NCBI RefSeq assembly: GCF_001613935.1
Contig: NZ_LQCI01000007.1
Location: forward strand, 83,943-147,942
Direction of reading: 5' to 3'
DNA: 64,000 nucleotides
Source: Amycolatopsis regifaucium
GTDB taxonomy: Bacteria; Actinomycetota; Actinomycetes; Mycobacteriales; Pseudonocardiaceae
Shown: positions 49,371 through 58,160 of the stretch, in pieces
Position numbering within the stretch: position 1 is the first letter of the stretch
How the letters are laid out: each line of letters opens with the position of its first letter
Position numbers and translations under genes: made by a program
The notes under the pieces: model-generated
What the model was told of the DNA's origin: nothing
Database searches by the model: none
Seen by the model: the letters and a program-made list of their open reading frames with translations, nothing else

Positions 49371-49754
49371 TCAGCGGAGCTGTTCGAGGTCCTTCGCGGC
49401 TTGGGCGATTTCGTCGGCCAAGCCGCGAAGTTCGGCCGGCGAGGCTCCGTCGTCGGCCGCGGTGACCACGTCTTCGGCGGCGCAGCGGAGTTGGAAGAGC
49501 CGGTCCTGCAGGGCGGCGATCTCGGTGTCGGAGAGGACGACGGCGTCTTCGGGGAGACCACTGCGCTGGAGGGCGGTACGGCGTTCGTAGGCGCGCTGGC
49601 GGCAGGATTGCCCACAGTAACGGCGGCGCCTGCCGACGTTGCCGCCCTGTTCGAGCCGTCGGCCGCACCATCCGCAGTGTTTGGGTGCCCCCGCTCGGCG
49701 GAGTTCGGACACCTCTTCGGCGGACGTCTTCGGCTGCTCGGCCACTTCCCTCAC
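49371..49754 (-). CDS. Small zinc-finger protein with helical tail
   Basis: A 127-residue protein. The Cys4 finger KHCGWCGRRLEQ .. RRRYCGQSCRQRAYERR is followed by about 70 helical residues (LSDTEIAALQDRLFQLRCAAEDVV). It resembles the head of the coiled-coil protein at 29858-30898. A TAGGGT box lies seven bases before the GTG at 49754, which therefore is the start; longer frames run into the promoter. It is convergent with the Xer gene, one base apart. A nucleic-acid-binding role is inferred from the finger. Confidence 0.75.
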   Translation of the reverse strand: MREVAEQPKTSAEEVSELRRAGAPKHCGWCGRRLEQGGNVGRRRRYCGQSCRQRAYERRTALQRSGLPEDAVVLSDTEIAALQDRLFQLRCAAEDVVTAADDGASPAELRGLADEIAQAAKDLEQLR

Positions 49755-49820
49755 GGTTGTGACCCTAGCTGGCCATCGGACGATCATGCCGGGGCCACGA
49801 CCGAAGTGCACACTAGTGGG

Positions 49821-50615
49821 GTGCCGACACCGTTTCCGTATCTCGCCGACCCCCTCCCGCGTGCGTTCGCCCATCGGGGCTGGCACCTCGATGACCTAGA
49901 GGGATTGGAGAACTCGCTGCCGGCTTTCCGGCAGGCGGTGGCGGAGGGTTATCGCTACCTCGAGACCGACGTCCACGCGACGTCGGACGGCGTGGTCGTC
50001 GTGCATCACGACGAGTCCCTGGATCGGACGACCGACGGCGCGGGGTTGATCTCCCGGCAGACGTGGGCGCAGCTGCGGGACGTCAAGGTCGGTGGCCGTG
50101 CGCCGCTGTCACGGCTGGAGGACGTGCTGGAGGAGTTGCCGGAGGCGCGGTTCAACATCGATGTGAAGTCGAATCAGGCCGTGGTGCCCTTCGTGCGGAC
50201 GATCGAGCGGACCGGGGCGCATGATCGGGTGGCCGCGGCGTCGTTCTCCGACGCGCGGCTGGCGCGGATCCGGAAGCTGGCCGGTCCGAAGCTGGTGACG
50301 GCGATGGGGCCGCGTTCGGTGGCGGTGATGTGGGCGAACGGCTTCTTGCCGCTGGTGTCGCTGCGGGCGTTGGCGCGGGGTGCGATGGCGCAGGTGCCGG
50401 TGCGGCAGGGGCGGTTGAAGGTGGTGGACCGGGCGTTTCTGCGGCAGGCGACGCGGGTGGGTTTCGAGGTGCACACGTGGACGGTGGACGATCCGGCGGA
50501 GATGCGGCTGCTGTTGGATCTGGGGGTGCACGGCATCGTGACGGATCGGCCGGATCTGCTGCGGGAGGTGCTCCGGGAGCGGGGCGCTTGGCCGGATCCC
50601 GAGCCCCGCGTTTAG
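49821..50615 (+). CDS. Glycerophosphodiester phosphodiesterase
   Basis: A 264-residue GDPD that splits glycerophosphodiesters into glycerol 3-phosphate and an alcohol. Metal and catalytic residues are visible: AHRGWHLDDLEGLENSLPAF (HRG, EN), LETDVHATSDGVVVVHHDESLDRTT with Glu, Asp and His, and FNIDVKS. The C-terminal VHTWTVDD and GIVTDRPDLL close the TIM barrel. There is no signal peptide, so it is cytoplasmic. CACACT lies six bases before the GTG (leaderless). It is followed by family A palindrome copy 2. Confidence 0.92.
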   Translation: MPTPFPYLADPLPRAFAHRGWHLDDLEGLENSLPAFRQAVAEGYRYLETDVHATSDGVVVVHHDESLDRTTDGAGLISRQTWAQLRDVKVGGRAPLSRLEDVLEELPEARFNIDVKSNQAVVPFVRTIERTGAHDRVAAASFSDARLARIRKLAGPKLVTAMGPRSVAVMWANGFLPLVSLRALARGAMAQVPVRQGRLKVVDRAFLRQATRVGFEVHTWTVDDPAEMRLLLDLGVHGIVTDRPDLLREVLRERGAWPDPEPRV

Positions 50616-50672
50616 TCCTCTGGATGCGGTGGTTGCGTGGGCAAGGAGCGCGTTTAGAGGACTGAACGCGGG
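50605..50672. repeat. Long palindrome, family A (copy 2)
   Basis: Arms of 17 bases (CCCGCGTTTAGTCCTCT and its complement with one G-T pair) enclose 34 bases. It is a diverged copy of the element at 22849-22925, again right after a plus-strand gene; it even overlaps the GDPD stop. Confidence 0.75.
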
Positions 50673-50680
50673 TCGAGGGG

Positions 50681-51388
50681 TCAGCGGGGTGGTTTGCCGT
50701 TCCAGGCGGCGTCCCAGGTTTTGGGGCCGAGGCGGCCTGAGTCCTTGATGCCGTTGGCTCGCTGGAGGGCGAGGACGGCTTCGCGGGTTTTGTCGTAGTA
50801 GCAGCCTGTGCCGGTGAAGCCGTAGCCGTAGGCGTTCATCCTCAGCTGGAATTGCTTGAGCGGGGCGGCGCAGTCGCCGTAGGCGTAGACGACGCCGGGC
50901 CAGGCGGGTTTGGGTCCGCCGGGCGGGGCCGGCGTCGGCTTCGGTTTGGGCGGGGGCGGCGGGGCGGGCTGTCCTCCCCCGCCCATGTAGGCGGAGTCCT
51001 CGTAGGACGGAACGCGTTTGCTGCGGGCGTCGCCGTCGTTGCGGAAGCCGAGCTTGCCGGCGCATTCCCAGGGTTGCCAGCCGCGCATGCGGTAGAGGTA
51101 GAGGGCCCGGTAGTCCTGTTCGCGGGGAGTGGCCTGGTCGGGCCTCCCCTGGCCGCCGACGCTGCGCCAGGTGGGGAGGTCGAACTGGTAGGCGCCGTAG
51201 TAGCCGTTGCCGGTGTTGATGTTGTAGCGGCCGCTCGATTCGCACATGCGGAGCTTGGCCCAGTGGGAGCCGTGAGGGTCGGCGGCGGCGGATCCGGTGG
51301 TGGCGATCTGCAGTCCCGTGACGGCTAGAGCGAGCAGAAGCGTTCTCGCCACTACGCGGTGTGCGGTGCGAAGCCGGTGGGTCCTCAT
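50681..51388 (-). CDS. Rpf-like transglycosylase with peptidoglycan-binding domain
   Basis: A 235-residue secreted protein. The signal peptide covers about residues 1-36. The Rpf-type domain follows: SHWAKLRMCESSGRYNINTGNGYYGAYQF, with the catalytic Glu in CESSG, then WECAGKLGF. A Pro-rich linker (PAPPPPPKPKPTPAPP) and a peptidoglycan-binding_1 domain (FQLRMNAYGYGFTGTG, VLALQRANGIKDSGRLGPKTWDAAW) complete it. It should cleave peptidoglycan during growth or resuscitation. The TATTTACT region ahead of the ATG is a likely -10 box. Confidence 0.92.
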   Translation of the reverse strand: MRTHRLRTAHRVVARTLLLALAVTGLQIATTGSAAADPHGSHWAKLRMCESSGRYNINTGNGYYGAYQFDLPTWRSVGGQGRPDQATPREQDYRALYLYRMRGWQPWECAGKLGFRNDGDARSKRVPSYEDSAYMGGGGQPAPPPPPKPKPTPAPPGGPKPAWPGVVYAYGDCAAPLKQFQLRMNAYGYGFTGTGCYYDKTREAVLALQRANGIKDSGRLGPKTWDAAWNGKPPR

Positions 51389-51622
51389 GAGCGGAACAGT
51401 AAATACCGGACACTTGCTTCACAAGAGTCACAGCTTGCTCACCAGCCTCACATGAAACACACGCGGTTCATGGCAGCGACACGCCGACGATGGTCGCGAG
51501 GGCGGTCCGGGCGAAGGGGTCCGACGTCAAAACGAACACGGTCCGGACTCGGGCCGGACACTGGGGCGTGATCACCAGTAGTCTCCCGCTGACCTCGACG
51601 TTTACGACCTCAGGAGCAGTGC

Positions 51623-53023
51623 ATGACGGTGGCCGTGACCCGTGAACGCAAGCGGGTGTGGCGGGCTTGGTACCTCTACGACTGGGCCAATTCGCCGTTC
51701 TATTCGTCGGTCATCACGGTCTTCGGAGCGCTCTATTTGAGCGAGGTGGCGTCCGCGGATGCGAAGACCAATTTCACCCTTAACGGGGACAGGCCGTGTA
51801 CCGATTCGAGTGGAGCTTCGAGCACTCTTCAGAGCTGCGACGTTTCGTTCTTCGGTTTGCCTTTCCCGGCGGGGTCGCTGTGGGGGTACCTGCTGTCCGT
51901 CGCGACGTTGACGCAGGTGCTGGTGCTGCCGATCGCCGGCGCGATCGCGGACCGGAGCAGGCACAAGCGGCGGATCCTCGGCGGGTTCGCGTTCCTGGGC
52001 GCGGTGGCGTCGGCGTTGATGTTCTTCATCGCGGGGACGAACTGGGAGGTCGGGGTCTGGACGTTCATCCTGGCCAACATCGGTTACGGCGGTGCGCTGG
52101 TCGTCTACTACTCGTTCCTGGTGGACATCGCGGAGCCGGACGATCGGGACGCGGTGTCGTCGAGGGGGTGGGCGTTCGGATATCTCGGCGGCGGGCTGGC
52201 GTTGGCGCTGCAGCTGGGGTTCTTCATGGGGCATGACTTCTTCGGGGTGAGCGAGTCGCTTGCCGTCCGGATCTGCTTCTTGACGTCGGGGATCTGGTGG
52301 GCGGTGTTCACGTTCCCGGCGGTGCGGGCGCTCCCCCGGACTCATGTGCCGACGTCGCCTGCGCGTGGTTTGTCGGTGCTGACGGCGGGGTTCAGGGAGT
52401 TGAAGCGGACGATCTCCGAGGCGCGGGCGTATCCGCTGACGCTGGCGTTCCTGGGGAGCTATCTGGTCTTCACCGACGGGATCACGACGGTGGTGGCGGT
52501 GTCGGCGCAGTACGGCAAGGACGAGCTGAAGTACAGCACTCAGGTGCTGATCGTCACGATCCTGGTGATCCAATTCCTCGCCTACGCGGGTGCGATGATC
52601 CACGGTGCGATCGCGGCCAGGATCGGGGCGAAGAAGACGATTTTGGGCAGTCTGGTGGCCTGGGTGGTGGTGCTGGGGTTCGCGTTCTTCATCGAGGCCG
52701 GTGAGCCGTTGCAGTTCTACGCGGTGGCCGTCGGGATCGGGTTGGTGCTCGGTGGAACGAACGCGTTGTCGCGTTCGTTGTTCGGGCAGATGATCCCGGA
52801 GGGGAAGGACGCGCAGTACTTCTCGTTGTACGTGGTCGGTGAGCGGGGGACGTCGTGGCTCGGTCCCCTGTTGTTCGCCGCGGTCGGTCAGATCACCGGG
52901 TCGTTCCGGTACGCGATCGTCGCGCTGGTGATCTTCTTCGTGCTCGGTTTCGTGTTCGTGTGGCTGGTCCCGGTGCGTCGGGCGATCGAGGCGGCGGGCA
53001 ACCGACCACCGGTGGTGCTGTGA
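51623..53023 (+). CDS. UMF1/Atg22-type MFS transporter
   Basis: A 466-residue membrane protein with about 12 hydrophobic segments. The N-terminal AWYLYDWANSPFYSSVI is the signature of the UMF1/Atg22 branch of MFS. An unusual first external loop of about 45 residues (SADAKTNFTLNG.. to ..SCDVSF) has two cysteines. Yeast Atg22 exports amino acids from the vacuole; the bacterial substrate is unknown. AGGAG precedes the ATG. The thymidine kinase gene follows with its own promoter. Confidence 0.88.
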   Translation: MTVAVTRERKRVWRAWYLYDWANSPFYSSVITVFGALYLSEVASADAKTNFTLNGDRPCTDSSGASSTLQSCDVSFFGLPFPAGSLWGYLLSVATLTQVLVLPIAGAIADRSRHKRRILGGFAFLGAVASALMFFIAGTNWEVGVWTFILANIGYGGALVVYYSFLVDIAEPDDRDAVSSRGWAFGYLGGGLALALQLGFFMGHDFFGVSESLAVRICFLTSGIWWAVFTFPAVRALPRTHVPTSPARGLSVLTAGFRELKRTISEARAYPLTLAFLGSYLVFTDGITTVVAVSAQYGKDELKYSTQVLIVTILVIQFLAYAGAMIHGAIAARIGAKKTILGSLVAWVVVLGFAFFIEAGEPLQFYAVAVGIGLVLGGTNALSRSLFGQMIPEGKDAQYFSLYVVGERGTSWLGPLLFAAVGQITGSFRYAIVALVIFFVLGFVFVWLVPVRRAIEAAGNRPPVVL

Positions 53024-53053
53024 GCCTGCGGCGTGCCGATAGGGTCGGGCGTC

Positions 53054-53812
53054 GTGACCGTACTGAAGGAGAGTGGCCCGGATCCCACGGACGCGTTGTC
53101 GTCGGTGCCGGTGGCGGGTTCACGGCGGGGTGTGCCGGTCGTCGGGAAGCTGAAGTTCTGTTACGGGCCGATGGACTGCGGGAAGTCGACGCTGGCGTTG
53201 CAGATCGACCACAACCACGCGCGGCAGGGTCGTCGCGGGATGGTGCTGGTGCGGCATGACCGGTCCGGTGAGCCGCAGATCACCAGCCGGATCGGGTTGA
53301 CGCGGAAAGCGACCGAGGTGGGGAACGACACCGATCTGCGGTTGCTGGTGCGTGAGCAGTGGGCGATGGGGCGGCACGTTGACTACTTGATCGTCGACGA
53401 GGCGCAGTTCTTGTCGCCTGATCAGGTGGATCAGCTGGCTGAACTGGCCGACGACGTCCAGATCGACGTGTACTGCTTCGGGATCGCGACGGATTTCCGG
53501 AGCATGTTGTTCCCGGGTGCGGCGCGGCTGTTCGAGTTGGCGGACGAGCTGCAGCCGGTTCAGGTGGAGGTGTTGTGCTGGTGCGGGCAGACGGGACGGT
53601 TCAACGCGCGGATCTCCGACGGTGAGGTGTTGCGTGCCGGGGACACCGTTGTAGTGGCGGATACCGAACAGTCTGTAGTTGAATCTTCATCGACATCACG
53701 GTCTGAGGGTGATCCGAATACAGTGCGTTATCAGGTATTGTGCCGTCGCCACTTCCGCCTGGGCGACCTGGGCCCCACCTCTGCCCAACACGGTCAGTTA
53801 CGATTGACGTGA
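53054..53812 (+). CDS. tdk: Thymidine kinase
   Basis: A 252-residue type II thymidine kinase. The P-loop is FCYGPMDCGKSTLAL, the Walker B/DEAQ motif is YLIVDEAQFLSP, and FGIATDFRSMLFPGA and VLCWCGQTGRFNARI (first zinc Cys pair) follow, with CRRHF near the end supplying the second. It phosphorylates thymidine in the salvage pathway. It is longer than usual by an N-terminal piece of about 33 residues and a Ser/Glu-rich insert before the last zinc ligands. TAGGGT lies eight bases before the GTG start. Confidence 0.93.
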   Translation: MTVLKESGPDPTDALSSVPVAGSRRGVPVVGKLKFCYGPMDCGKSTLALQIDHNHARQGRRGMVLVRHDRSGEPQITSRIGLTRKATEVGNDTDLRLLVREQWAMGRHVDYLIVDEAQFLSPDQVDQLAELADDVQIDVYCFGIATDFRSMLFPGAARLFELADELQPVQVEVLCWCGQTGRFNARISDGEVLRAGDTVVVADTEQSVVESSSTSRSEGDPNTVRYQVLCRRHFRLGDLGPTSAQHGQLRLT

Positions 53813-53955
53813 CAGGCGTACTACTAGCCCATCTGGGGGATATCCGCACCAAGATGGCCGTATTGACGTCATGCCAGAGCGCGAAATCACTCCTACTAGG
53901 AGAAGCTGTTGCCACCGGGTGATACAGCTCATCGTGAGCAAGGACATGGTGTCCA

Positions 53956-53991
53956 GGGAATCCTCTGGCCCTCCCCGTCGTTGCATAGGGT
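53956..53991 (+). promoter_or_regulatory. SigR/SigH-type promoter of rbpA
   Basis: GGGAAT (53956-53961), 18 bases, then GTT (53980-53982): the GGAAT-N18-GTT consensus of the thiol-stress sigma factor SigR (SigH in mycobacteria). A housekeeping-type TAGGGT box (53986-53991) overlaps its end, so two promoters may be nested. rbpA is a known SigR target in Streptomyces coelicolor. Confidence 0.8.
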
Positions 53992-54038
53992 GAGCATCAC
54001 CCTGGCTCCACCCGGAGCTGACTGAAAGGACCCCCATC

Positions 54039-54386
54039 ATGGCCGACCGTGTTCTCCGTGGAAGCCGGCTGGGAGCGGTCAGCTACGAGACCGACCGCAA
54101 CCACGACCTCGCGCCTCGCCGCACTGTGCGCTACGCCTGCCCCAAGAACCACGAGTTCGAGGTGCCCTTCTCCGACGACGCCGAGATCCCCTCGGTGTGG
54201 GAGTGCAGGCTGCACGGCAGTGAGTCCGAGATCGTGGACGGCGGACAGCCGGAGCAGAAGAAGGTCAAGCCCCCGAGGACGCACTGGGACATGCTCCTGG
54301 AGCGTCGTTCGATTCCGGAGCTCGAAGATCTGCTCAACGAACGTCTCGCCGAGCTGAAGGGACGCAGGACCACCCGGTCCGCCTGA
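54039..54386 (+). CDS. rbpA: RNA polymerase-binding protein RbpA
   Basis: A 115-residue RbpA, the actinobacterial activator that binds the principal sigma factor and the polymerase. The N-terminal tail ADRVLRGSRLGAVSYETDRN, the zinc-ribbon-like core (RYACPKNHEFEVPFSDDAEIP..WECRLHG) and the sigma-interaction segment (PPRTHWDMLLERRSIPELEDLL) are all typical. GAAAGGA precedes the ATG. Single-gene transcript: SigR-type promoter upstream, strong terminator downstream. This is one of the surest gene calls here. Confidence 0.98.
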   Translation: MADRVLRGSRLGAVSYETDRNHDLAPRRTVRYACPKNHEFEVPFSDDAEIPSVWECRLHGSESEIVDGGQPEQKKVKPPRTHWDMLLERRSIPELEDLLNERLAELKGRRTTRSA

Positions 54387-54416
54387 CGCACGGCCAAGTA
54401 GCTAGCCCCACCACGC

Positions 54417-54463
54417 ACACGGCGAAGCCCCCGCGACCTCCCACCGCGGGGGCTTCGCCGTGT
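54417..54463 (+). terminator. Terminator of rbpA
   Basis: Perfect 19-bp stem with arm ACACGGCGAAGCCCCCGCG and a nine-base loop, 30 bases after the rbpA stop. Confidence 0.9.
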
Positions 54464-54587
54464 CCGGGATCAGCGGGGCCCAGATCGGCGACGAGAGGTG
54501 CGAGGGCGTCGGTCAGTCTCCGCAGGTGGGCGGGCGGCGGTCCGCCGGTCTGGCCGAGGAACCCGACGTGCGGCATCTGGCGGATCT

Positions 54588-54962
54588 CTAGGCGGCTTGA
54601 TACCCCGGGATGTCTTCGACACGGTGATACACCGCCAGGCCGCGGGACAACGCGATGGCGACGTCTTGGTCGGCGCCGGTGGATTCGCCGGGCAGGCGCA
54701 GGACGGCGTCGCAGTGGTGCAGCAGCCGGTCCGCCGTCGGGTACATGACCTCCTCGGCGACCGGGTCGGTCACGGTTTTCCCGCCCGCGCCGCGCAGCAC
54801 CGGCAGCGCGACCCATTCGCCGATCATCGGCAGATGCCCGCTGCGGAAGATCGGCCAAGCGGCTTCTTCGAGCCGGGCGAGGTTGCGGGCGAGCAGTTCG
54901 GGATCGTCGCCGGTGCCGGAGCGGAACGGGCCGGCGATGAGGATCATCAAAGGTTTGGTCAT
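54588..54962 (-). CDS. DUF4406 / nucleoside deoxyribosyltransferase-like protein
   Basis: A 124-residue protein starting MTKPLMILIAGPFRSGTGDDPELLARNLARLEEAA, with DRLLHHCDAVLRLPGESTGADQDVAIAL, the DUF4406 pattern, related to nucleoside 2-deoxyribosyltransferases. TAGGCT lies seven bases before the ATG (leaderless). It is divergent from a DeoR-type regulator, 51 bases between starts, so common control is likely. The substrate is unproven. Confidence 0.85.
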   Translation of the reverse strand: MTKPLMILIAGPFRSGTGDDPELLARNLARLEEAAWPIFRSGHLPMIGEWVALPVLRGAGGKTVTDPVAEEVMYPTADRLLHHCDAVLRLPGESTGADQDVAIALSRGLAVYHRVEDIPGYQAA

Positions 54963-55013
54963 GAACCGAAGCCTAATGTGCAACAATCGGCAGGAACAAG
55001 GAGGAACGTGCAC

Positions 55014-55811
55014 ATGTTGGCCGCACAACGACGAGACCTGCTGTTGGAGCGCTTGAAGACCGACGGCCGGATCGTGGCCAAGGAACTCGCCGCCGAACTC
55101 GGCGTCTCAGAGGACAGCGTCCGCCGTGACCTGCGGGAACTCGCGGCGGCCGGACTGTGTCAGCGGGTATACGGCGGCGCCCTGCCGCTCTCGCCCGCCA
55201 CCGCGGACTACGCGACGCGGATGGCGGTCAGCGTCGCGGGCAAGGAACGCATCGCGAAACGTGCGGCAGCGTTGATCCGGCTGGGATCGACCGTCATCCT
55301 CGACGGCGGCACGACCGCCCTCGCACTGGCGAAGGCACTCCCGGTCGACCTCGAAGCGACCATCGTCACGCACAGCCCCACCGTCGCGGCCGCGCTCGTC
55401 ACGCATCCGAAGGTCGAGGTGTTCCTGATCGGCGGACGGCTCTTCAAGCACTCCGCCGTCACGTGCGGCGCTGCCGCGGCGGAGGCGGCCGAAGGGATCA
55501 ACGCCGATCTGTTCTTCCTCGGCGTCACCGGGGTGCATCCCGAAACCGGGCTCACCACCGGAGACTCGGACGAGGCCGCGATGAAACGCACGCTCGCCAA
55601 ACGCGCCGCCGACACCTATGTGCTGGCCAGCTCGGAGAAAATCGGGGCGGCGTCGCCGTTCACCGTGCTTCCCCTGTCCGACGTCGCGGGCGTGATCACC
55701 GACGCGGCGCCGGACGAACCGACGGTGAAGGAACTGGGGAGGCTCGGGGTGAGCGTGCTCGGGGTCAGCCCTTCTTGGCCAGCCCGCGAAGCTGCTGCCA
55801 GCGACGCTTGA
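55014..55811 (+). CDS. DeoR-family transcriptional regulator
   Basis: A 265-residue regulator. The N-terminal winged helix ([42 protein letters not shown]) carries the DeoR signature. The C-terminal sugar-phosphate sensor has [38 protein letters not shown] and [16 protein letters not shown] lies nine bases before the ATG. It is divergent from the DUF4406 gene, which it may repress. Its end overlaps the Ppm-type gene by 47 bases. Confidence 0.92.
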   Translation: MLAAQRRDLLLERLKTDGRIVAKELAAELGVSEDSVRRDLRELAAAGLCQRVYGGALPLSPATADYATRMAVSVAGKERIAKRAAALIRLGSTVILDGGTTALALAKALPVDLEATIVTHSPTVAAALVTHPKVEVFLIGGRLFKHSAVTCGAAAAEAAEGINADLFFLGVTGVHPETGLTTGDSDEAAMKRTLAKRAADTYVLASSEKIGAASPFTVLPLSDVAGVITDAAPDEPTVKELGRLGVSVLGVSPSWPAREAAASDA

Positions 55812-56532
55812 GACCCCACATACCGACCAGGACGATGGCCTCGCGCACGACTGAACCGCTCATCTTCGACTGACCGATCTCACGTTCGGTGAAGGTGATG
55901 GGCACCTCGACCACGTCGAACCCGGCGAGCTTCGTCCGGAACGCCAGGTCGATCTGGAAGCAGTAGCCGCGCGAGGCGATCTCGTCGAGCGGGAGCTTCT
56001 CCAGCACCGACCGGCGGTACGCGCGGAAACCCGCGGTGATGTCGTTGATCTTGGTGCCGAGCGCGATCCGCGCGTAGAAGTTCGCCCCCCAGGACAGCGC
56101 CTTGCGCTGGAACGGCCAGTTCACCGTGCTGCCGCCGGGAACATAACGCGACCCGATGGACAGATCCGCGTCCTCGAGCGCCGCCAGCACCCGGGGCAGG
56201 TCCTCCGGCGCGTGCGAGCCGTCGGCGTCCATTTCGACGATGGTGGCGTAATCACGGGAGAGACCCCAGCGGAACCCCGCGACGTACGCGGCGCCGAGGC
56301 CCGCCTTCTCGGTCCGGTGCATGACCTGGATCCGCTCGTCGGCCTTCGCGAGCTCGTCAGCGACGTCGCCGGTCCCGTCCGGGCTGCCGTCGTCGACGAC
56401 GAGGGCGTTCACGTCCGGAAGTGCCTTGAGCAGGCGTTCCAGGATCGGGCCGATGTTCTCCCGCTCGTTGTACGTCGGGATCACCACCAGCACCGGGTCG
56501 ATTCCCTGGGCCCCCCGCGGCGCCTGCGCCAT
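55765..56532 (-). CDS. ppm1: Polyprenol monophosphomannose synthase (GT2)
   Basis: A 255-residue GT2 enzyme that transfers mannose from GDP-mannose to polyprenyl phosphate for lipomannan and protein mannosylation. The motifs are [40 protein letters not shown] (DxD-like metal site), GSRYVPGG and [12 protein letters not shown]. The catalytic half lacks a membrane anchor, as in M. smegmatis, where the N-acyltransferase is a separate gene. That gene (Lnt) is directly upstream, 26 bases away. GGAGG precedes the ATG. Confidence 0.92.
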   Translation of the reverse strand: MAQAPRGAQGIDPVLVVIPTYNERENIGPILERLLKALPDVNALVVDDGSPDGTGDVADELAKADERIQVMHRTEKAGLGAAYVAGFRWGLSRDYATIVEMDADGSHAPEDLPRVLAALEDADLSIGSRYVPGGSTVNWPFQRKALSWGANFYARIALGTKINDITAGFRAYRRSVLEKLPLDEIASRGYCFQIDLAFRTKLAGFDVVEVPITFTEREIGQSKMSGSVVREAIVLVGMWGLKRRWQQLRGLAKKG

Positions 56533-56558
56533 CCGCTTTTCCTCCGTGTTCCGGCGGG

Positions 56559-58151
56559 TCAGCCCGCCGCTTCCCTCGTTGCCTTGGCGACGCTCGCGCG
56601 CCGGGTGCGGAAACGGAGCACGTACCCGCCGGTAATCCCGGCGATCGCCAGGGCCAGCAGTCCGTACTCCGTCGTCACACCGAGTAGATCCGACAGCGTA
56701 GTCTGCTGCCTCAGCGGTACGCGCCCCACCAGGGAATCTGCGGTGAACAGGCTGGTGGAGGCCATGATCGAACCGTCGGGTGCGACGATCGCGCTGACCC
56801 CGCTGGTGGCCGAGACGACCACGGCGCGGCCGTGCTCGACCGCTCGCAGCCGGGACATCGCCAGCTGCTGATAGCTCATCTCCCCCGGCCCGTACCAGGC
56901 GTTGTTGGTCGGCACGACGAGCAGTTCGGCGCCGTCGGCGACCGATTCCCTTGCCGGGTAGTCGAACGCGGTCTCGTAGCAGATGAAGACCCCGACCTTG
57001 GTGCCCGCGACCGACAGGGCGGCGTTGGCACCGTCACCGGGTGTCATGTTCGCCACGCTGTCGACGAACGGTGTCACCAGCTTCGCGAGCTCACGGGCGG
57101 GGACGTACTCGCCGAACGGGACCAGTTGCTGCTTGGCGTACCGCTGGCCGGGGCCGGTGACCGGGTCCCAGACGAGCGCGGAGTTCTGCGCCGTGCCATC
57201 GGGCAGCCGGACGAGCGCACCGATGATCGCCTGCGTCCCGTAGTCCCGGACCATCCGGTCGACGCCGGCGTCACCGGTACGCATCGCCATCGCGGTCTCG
57301 GGCCAGATCAGCAGGTCGACCTTGGTGTTGCCGGCCTTGAGCTTTTCGAGCAGCCGGGCGCTCTCGGCGAGGTGGTTGTTCCGGAGTTCGTCGCGGCGGC
57401 CTTCCAGCGCCAGCCCGATGTCGGGAGCGTTGCCCTGCACCGTGGCGACGGTGAGTTCACCGTCCTGCGCGTCGGTGTCGATCGTGGGCCACACCGCGAG
57501 GCCCGCCACCACCGGCACCAGCGTCAAGATCGCCGGAGCGATGATGGAGCGTCGCGTCAGGGAGTCCTTCACGCGCAAGCAGACGGCGGCGAGACCGAAC
57601 CCGGTCAGCACGACGGCGAGACCGACCAGCGGGGCGCCACCTACCGAGGCCAGCGAGAGAAAGGCGCCTTCGGGCTGACTGAACGCGACGCGGCCCCACG
57701 GGAACCCGCCGAAGGGGAACCACGCGCGCGGTGTCTCCAACGCGATGATCACCAGCGCCGCCCACCACGGCCCGAGCGGCAGCCTCCACACCACGGTGGC
57801 GAAAGCGCCGCCGAAACCGAGATACACCGACAGCGCCATCGCCAGCCCGAGCCACGGCCACGGACCGAAGTCCGGGCCGAGGAAGTCCTGGAGCCAGGTC
57901 AGCAGCGGCAGGAAGAACGCCACCCCGAACACGAACGCGTAGCCGAACGCGCCGCGGAATCGGCGTCCGTGCACCGCGAGCGCGAAGCCGGTGAACGCCA
58001 GCGGCGCGAGCCACCACAGCGGGCGCGGCGCGAAACTCAGGTACAGCGTGAAACCCGACGCCGCGGCGAGGAGGAAACGCACGAGCCAGGCGCGGGAGAA
58101 CCGCTTCCGAGGCGCCGCTTCGGGATCCGGGTCGGTCACGGTCGTGGACAC
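56559..58151 (-). CDS. lnt: Apolipoprotein N-acyltransferase
   Basis: A 530-residue membrane enzyme that adds the third acyl chain to lipoproteins. Several membrane segments fill the first 215 residues and the last 30. The nitrilase-like domain lies between, with Glu in IWPETAMAM, Lys in [12 protein letters not shown] and Cys in [14 protein letters not shown]. The pairing with the mannose synthase is the usual mycobacterial/actinobacterial arrangement, sometimes as one fused protein. TAGGGT lies six bases before the GTG, so the operon starts leaderless here. Confidence 0.94.
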   Translation of the reverse strand: MSTTVTDPDPEAAPRKRFSRAWLVRFLLAAASGFTLYLSFAPRPLWWLAPLAFTGFALAVHGRRFRGAFGYAFVFGVAFFLPLLTWLQDFLGPDFGPWPWLGLAMALSVYLGFGGAFATVVWRLPLGPWWAALVIIALETPRAWFPFGGFPWGRVAFSQPEGAFLSLASVGGAPLVGLAVVLTGFGLAAVCLRVKDSLTRRSIIAPAILTLVPVVAGLAVWPTIDTDAQDGELTVATVQGNAPDIGLALEGRRDELRNNHLAESARLLEKLKAGNTKVDLLIWPETAMAMRTGDAGVDRMVRDYGTQAIIGALVRLPDGTAQNSALVWDPVTGPGQRYAKQQLVPFGEYVPARELAKLVTPFVDSVANMTPGDGANAALSVAGTKVGVFICYETAFDYPARESVADGAELLVVPTNNAWYGPGEMSYQQLAMSRLRAVEHGRAVVVSATSGVSAIVAPDGSIMASTSLFTADSLVGRVPLRQQTTLSDLLGVTTEYGLLALAIAGITGGYVLRFRTRRASVAKATREAAG

Positions 58152-58160
58152 CCCTGAACC

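Noticed and set aside
54464..54587. Protein-like minus-strand text (PHVGFLGQTGGPPPAHLRRL)
   Set aside because: Lies after the DUF4406 stop in another frame, without a start; chance or a small remnant, not annotated.
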